Source: an uncultured Collinsella sp. (lineage in GTDB: Bacteria > Actinomycetota > Coriobacteriia > Coriobacteriales > Coriobacteriaceae). Taken from it: 9,778 bases of DNA. A program made the translations under genes and the position numbers. Below, piece by piece: positions 6,396-9,778 of the stretch (the stretch's first letter is position 1; every line of letters starts with the position of its first letter). The DNA lies in assembly GCA_900555585.1 (NCBI GenBank), contig USLT01000019.1, positions 1-9,778 of the forward strand. The letters are read 5' to 3'. The notes beneath the pieces are model-generated. The model was given only the letters and a program-made list of their open reading frames with translations, was not told the origin of the DNA and searched no databases.

Positions 6396-6404
6396 GGAAG
6401 GAGG
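6396..6404 (+). promoter_or_regulatory. Strong ribosome binding site of adhesin gene
   Basis: GGAAGGAGG is near-perfect and ends 5 nt before ATG at 6410, and 11 nt before a second in-frame ATG at 6416. The first is preferred by spacing. The 205-bp gap before it (6205-6409) has no recognisable promoter; TATATG at 6385-6390 is too close to the coding start to be convincing. Confidence 0.7.
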
Positions 6405-6409
6405 GGCAC

Positions 6410-9400
6410 ATGCCCATGAAACGATGTCAGTTCAGGTTCTCCGCATGGATGATCGCCGTCGCGCTCACCATACTCCTCGTTGGAACCGCGAGCGCTTCCG
6501 CCTGGGCCAGCGGCGGCCTGCGGGTGACGTCCATATCGGATAACCCCTATACCGGCGGAAGCGGCCATTTCATGAGGGTCGACCAGGGCACGGGAAACGT
6601 CGCCTACTGCGCCCAGGGCTGGCTTCGCACGCCGCTCGCGGGACAGAGTCTCGAGAAGTACGGAGGTCCGGGCATCCCCGAACTCGACTACGTCCTCTGG
6701 CACGGCTACGACGGCACGGTGGTCGCGTCGCTCGAGGGCATGGATCGAGCCCGCTCGGAAGCCGCGACGGCCGCCGCCGTCTGGCTGGCGATCGCAGACC
6801 AGCGCGCCGACATCCTTACCCACCATGACGCGGACGGCAGCGTCTACCACGGCAACAAGGGATACATGCTCCGTTGGGAGCTCATGAAGGACCCCAAGGT
6901 GAAAGATGCCGCCTGGAGGCTCTACCAATCGGGCCTTGCATACAAGAAGCGCGGCGGCGGCGGGGCCGAAGCCGGCTGCGCGACGCTGTGGCTCAACAAG
7001 AACACGTCGAGCAGCTCCAGCGGACCGACCGCCGATTTCCAAGCGCTCGTAACGGTGGAGAAGACGGTCGAGGTCTCTTTCTCCAAGACCTCCGCGCAGG
7101 CATCCGTCACCGACGGCAACAAGCAGTACTCGCTAGCCGGGGCGACCTACGACATCTACCTCGCCGACGGCGATAAGAAGGTGGCCGTCATCACCACGGA
7201 CGAGCGTGGCGAGGCATCTTTGAACCTCCTTCCCAACCGTCGCTACTACGCCCTTGAGCGCAAGGCGCCGGACGGCTTCATCCTCAATCCCGAGCGCATA
7301 CCCTTCACGACCGGGAACGCCGGCGGGTCGGTCTCCACGAAGGATGAACCGGGCAGATTCACCTTGACGATATCCAAGAAGGATGCGGCGACCGGTGGGG
7401 AACCCCAGCCCGGCGCCACGCTCGAAGGCGCGGAGTACCGCATGACCTCGCTTTCCACCCCTGGCTGGACGCGTGAGGGAACGACCGACTCGAACGGAAT
7501 CCTAAGCATCGAGGACATTCCCTACGGAGAGATCAGCGTCGTCGAGACGAAGGCCCCCGAGGGATACCTCGTCGACCCGACCGTGCGCACGTATCGCGTC
7601 GATGCACCCGATGTCTCCACCAGCCAGCAGATCGCGCTCATCCCCGAGCACGACTTCCGAGAGACGCCCATCGCGTTCGATATCGAGGTAGCGAAGTTCA
7701 AGACCGATGGAGGAGAGGGGTCGAAGCTCGAATCGCCCGCAGAGGGAGTCTCCTTCGAGATCGTCTCCGGCACCACGCGCGAGGTCGTCGGATCCATCAC
7801 GACCGGAAAAGACGGCTTCGCATCGAGCGAGGGTCGCTGGTTCGGGACCGGAACGAGGTCGGACGGGGCGGGCGGCGCGCTTCCCTACGACCGAAACGGC
7901 TACACCGTGCGAGAAGTCGCATCGACCGTACCCGATGGCTACGCTCGGGTTGATGATTGGACCATCTCGCCCGAGCAGATGGCGAACGCCGCGACGCTGC
8001 ACTACATCGTCAACAACAGCCGGCTCGAATCGCACCTGCAGATCGTCAAACGCGACCGGGCGGATGGGGCCGTCGTCCCCCTCAAGGGCTTCTCGTTCCA
8101 GATCATCGACTCCAAGGACCAGGTCGTCGAAATGAGGGCCCCGTACCCGAATCGCGAGGTCATCGATACATTCTCCACCGATGAGACCGGATCGGTGACG
8201 CTTCCCGAACCATTGAAGACCGGCTCCTACCGCTTGCGCGAGGTGCGATCCGTTCCCCCATACCTCATCTGCGAACAAGAAGTCCCCTTCGAGATATCGG
8301 GGAAAAACGGGCAAGCCGATCCGGTGACGGCGGTCTCCCTGCACGACGAGGCGGCGACCGGCTCCGCGACGATCCGCAAAACCTGCTCCCACGACGGCAA
8401 GCCCCTCGCGAACGCCGAGTTCGACGTCGTCGCCATGGAAGACATCGTCTCCCCGACGGGTGCGATGCAGGTCGCCAAGGGCGGAATAGCGGGCCATGCG
8501 ACAACCGACGAGCACGGCATCGCGACCGTAGGCGATCTTCCCCTCGGCAAGGGGACGGCGCGCTACGCCTTCATGGAGACGAAGCCGCCCCAAGGCCATG
8601 CGCTCGATGCCGAACCAATCGAGTTCGTCCTCCGTTACAAGGACGATTCCACTCCGATCGTCTCAATCGAGCTGCACGCTGAGAACCAGCCGACCGAGCT
8701 CGTCATCGAGAAAACCTCCGCCACCTCGAAAACCCCCTTGCCGGGAGCCGATTTCTGGATCTGGAAGAAGGAGGACGAAGCCGTCGGCGCGCCAAGGGAG
8801 GGTTTTGGAGCGGTGGCGATATCGACCGATTCGACGCGCGACTCCGTGGCGCTCAAGCCATCCTTCACGCATGCGGAACTGGTTCTCGATACCGGCCAGC
8901 TCTCCGTCTCGGTTCGAGACGAGATCGGGAACCTCGTCGCCGAGCCCCACGGAGCGCTCCTTCCGCCAGGCTCCTACGCGGTCGAGCTCACCGCCCAAGA
9001 CGGGTCCCTCACCCATAAAATCGACTTCGAGGCCGTGGCGGGATGCCGTCACACGGTCAAAGCGAAGCTCGGGCTACTGGGAATCTCCTGCCATGTGGAT
9101 AGCGAGCCCATAGCCCATGACATCGAGCTCGAGCCCCTAGATGAAAAGGGCGCATATGCCTCCACCGCCGTTCCGGGCGGTCCGCATTCCGTCATCGTCA
9201 ACGGAAAACGCGTTGCGAGCATAAACGTCGAGCAGGGGCAAACGACGTGCTTCGAGCTGGCGGACAAGAGGCTGAACAGGGTCCCCACCATTTTGAAGGG
9301 AGGGAAGCTCCCGATAACGGGCACAAGCGACTCTGACGGGCGGATCCGCTTTCCCCACCTTCCCGCAGGCGACTATCTGATCTGCGAATCCAAGGCGCCG

Positions 9401-9778
9401 GCCGGTCACATCGCCGATTGGACCGAGCACGCGCTCACCGTCGATGGGAATGGATTGATCTTCGGCAACGGATCCCACACCATGGAGTTGTCCAACGATT
9501 GCACCAAGGTCGATATCTCCAAAAGAGACATCACGACCGAGAAGGAGGTTCCCGGCGCCGTGCTCGAGATCCGCGACGCTCGGGATAGGGTCATCGAAAC
9601 CTGGACAAGCACGAATGGCCCCCATCGTATCGAGGAGCTCGAACCGGGAACCTACAAGCTTGTCGAGAAAATGACCCCGCGGACCTACGACCAGGCGACC
9701 GCCGTCACCTTCAATGTCATCGAGTCCGGGGTCGCGCAGCCGATCGCGATCTACGACGAACCCATCAAGATTTCCGGG
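6410..9778 (+). CDS. Large secreted SpaA/Cna-B adhesin with N-terminal thioester-type domain (C-terminus outside window)
   Basis: The frame is open for 1123 codons to the right edge with no stop. Residues 1 to about 33 form a Sec signal peptide (KRCQFRF, hydrophobic core, ASAWA). Residues about 36-215 resemble a TQXA/thioester domain: YCAQGW with C67, TAAAVW at 120-125 (alanine replaces Gln in the TQxA-type motif), and FQALV with Q211 as likely thioester partner. Seven SpaA/Cna-B-like domains follow, each with Lys, Glu and Asn/Asp in the positions that form or catalyse an intramolecular isopeptide bond: K226/E283/D312, K323/E379/D415, K429/E502/N535-536, K547/E611/D646, K657/E723/N759, K768/E993/N1029 and K1038/E1086/D1116. 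ETKAPEGY-type strands are clear. Domain six is split by an insert at about 790-972. Known relatives are covalently stabilised pilins or adhesins, and thioester domains can bond host proteins covalently. The cell-wall anchor, if any, is out of view. Confidence 0.9.
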   Translation, partial: MPMKRCQFRFSAWMIAVALTILLVGTASASAWASGGLRVTSISDNPYTGGSGHFMRVDQGTGNVAYCAQGWLRTPLAGQSLEKYGGPGIPELDYVLWHGYDGTVVASLEGMDRARSEAATAAAVWLAIADQRADILTHHDADGSVYHGNKGYMLRWELMKDPKVKDAAWRLYQSGLAYKKRGGGGAEAGCATLWLNKNTSSSSSGPTADFQALVTVEKTVEVSFSKTSAQASVTDGNKQYSLAGATYDIYLADGDKKVAVITTDERGEASLNLLPNRRYYALERKAPDGFILNPERIPFTTGNAGGSVSTKDEPGRFTLTISKKDAATGGEPQPGATLEGAEYRMTSLSTPGWTREGTTDSNGILSIEDIPYGEISVVETKAPEGYLVDPTVRTYRVDAPDVSTSQQIALIPEHDFRETPIAFDIEVAKFKTDGGEGSKLESPAEGVSFEIVSGTTREVVGSITTGKDGFASSEGRWFGTGTRSDGAGGALPYDRNGYTVREVASTVPDGYARVDDWTISPEQMANAATLHYIVNNSRLESHLQIVKRDRADGAVVPLKGFSFQIIDSKDQVVEMRAPYPNREVIDTFSTDETGSVTLPEPLKTGSYRLREVRSVPPYLICEQEVPFEISGKNGQADPVTAVSLHDEAATGSATIRKTCSHDGKPLANAEFDVVAMEDIVSPTGAMQVAKGGIAGHATTDEHGIATVGDLPLGKGTARYAFMETKPPQGHALDAEPIEFVLRYKDDSTPIVSIELHAENQPTELVIEKTSATSKTPLPGADFWIWKKEDEAVGAPREGFGAVAISTDSTRDSVALKPSFTHAELVLDTGQLSVSVRDEIGNLVAEPHGALLPPGSYAVELTAQDGSLTHKIDFEAVAGCRHTVKAKLGLLGISCHVDSEPIAHDIELEPLDEKGAYASTAVPGGPHSVIVNGKRVASINVEQGQTTCFELADKRLNRVPTILKGGKLPITGTSDSDGRIRFPHLPAGDYLICESKAPAGHIADWTEHALTVDGNGLIFGNGSHTMELSNDCTKVDISKRDITTEKEVPGAVLEIRDARDRVIETWTSTNGPHRIEELEPGTYKLVEKMTPRTYDQATAVTFNVIESGVAQPIAIYDEPIKISG

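Noticed and set aside
7502..8599. 365-codon minus-strand frame opposite the adhesin
   Set aside because: Low-complexity Arg/Asp/Gly composition and antisense to clear SpaA domains. No ribosome binding site seen.

Overview
The window looks like chromosomal DNA from a GC-rich, anaerobic Gram-positive, most likely a Coriobacteriia gut or oral actinobacterium (Eggerthella/Slackia/Adlercreutzia type). The basis is family knowledge plus three things seen in the sequence: a LuxR regulator fused to a polytopic membrane domain, a Tat-dependent iron-sulfur redox subunit paired with an aldehyde ferredoxin oxidoreductase (AOR) family enzyme, and a very large SpaA/Cna-B adhesin of the style common in that class. 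Genus is not resolved.

Positions 1-950 (minus strand): a two-gene redox operon. A Tat-signal protein with four 4Fe-4S motifs is followed after 16 nt by the start of an AOR-family (tungsten/molybdopterin) oxidoreductase that runs off the left edge. Positions 951-1356 hold no convincing gene. They contain a 21-bp dyad, several potential leader hairpins and a candidate -10, and probably form the control region of that operon. Positions 1357-2919 (minus): a 520-aa regulator with about 12 membrane segments and a C-terminal LuxR helix-turn-helix, started by GTG.

Positions 3069-4493 (plus, divergent from the regulator): a 248-aa protein of unknown function, possibly YdhW-like, and a divergent IscU/NifU-N scaffold protein. 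The scaffold lacks the third canonical cysteine but carries a C-terminal four-cysteine cluster. I infer that positions 1-4493 form one functional unit: a substrate-responsive, possibly exported aldehyde or carboxylate oxidoreductase with its membrane sensor and a dedicated maturation pair.

Positions 4494-6204 are housekeeping: a strong bidirectional hairpin terminator, adenylosuccinate lyase purB (minus), and a tRNA-Gly(CCC) gene (plus) with encoded CCA and its own terminator. From 6410 to the right edge a single frame stays open for 1123 codons. It encodes a secreted surface adhesin or pilin-related protein with a thioester-type N-terminal domain and seven SpaA/Cna-B-like domains, each with an apparent Lys...Glu...Asn/Asp isopeptide triad. 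One of these domains is interrupted by about 180 residues. The C-terminus and any cell-wall anchor lie outside the window. No mobile elements or CRISPR arrays were seen.
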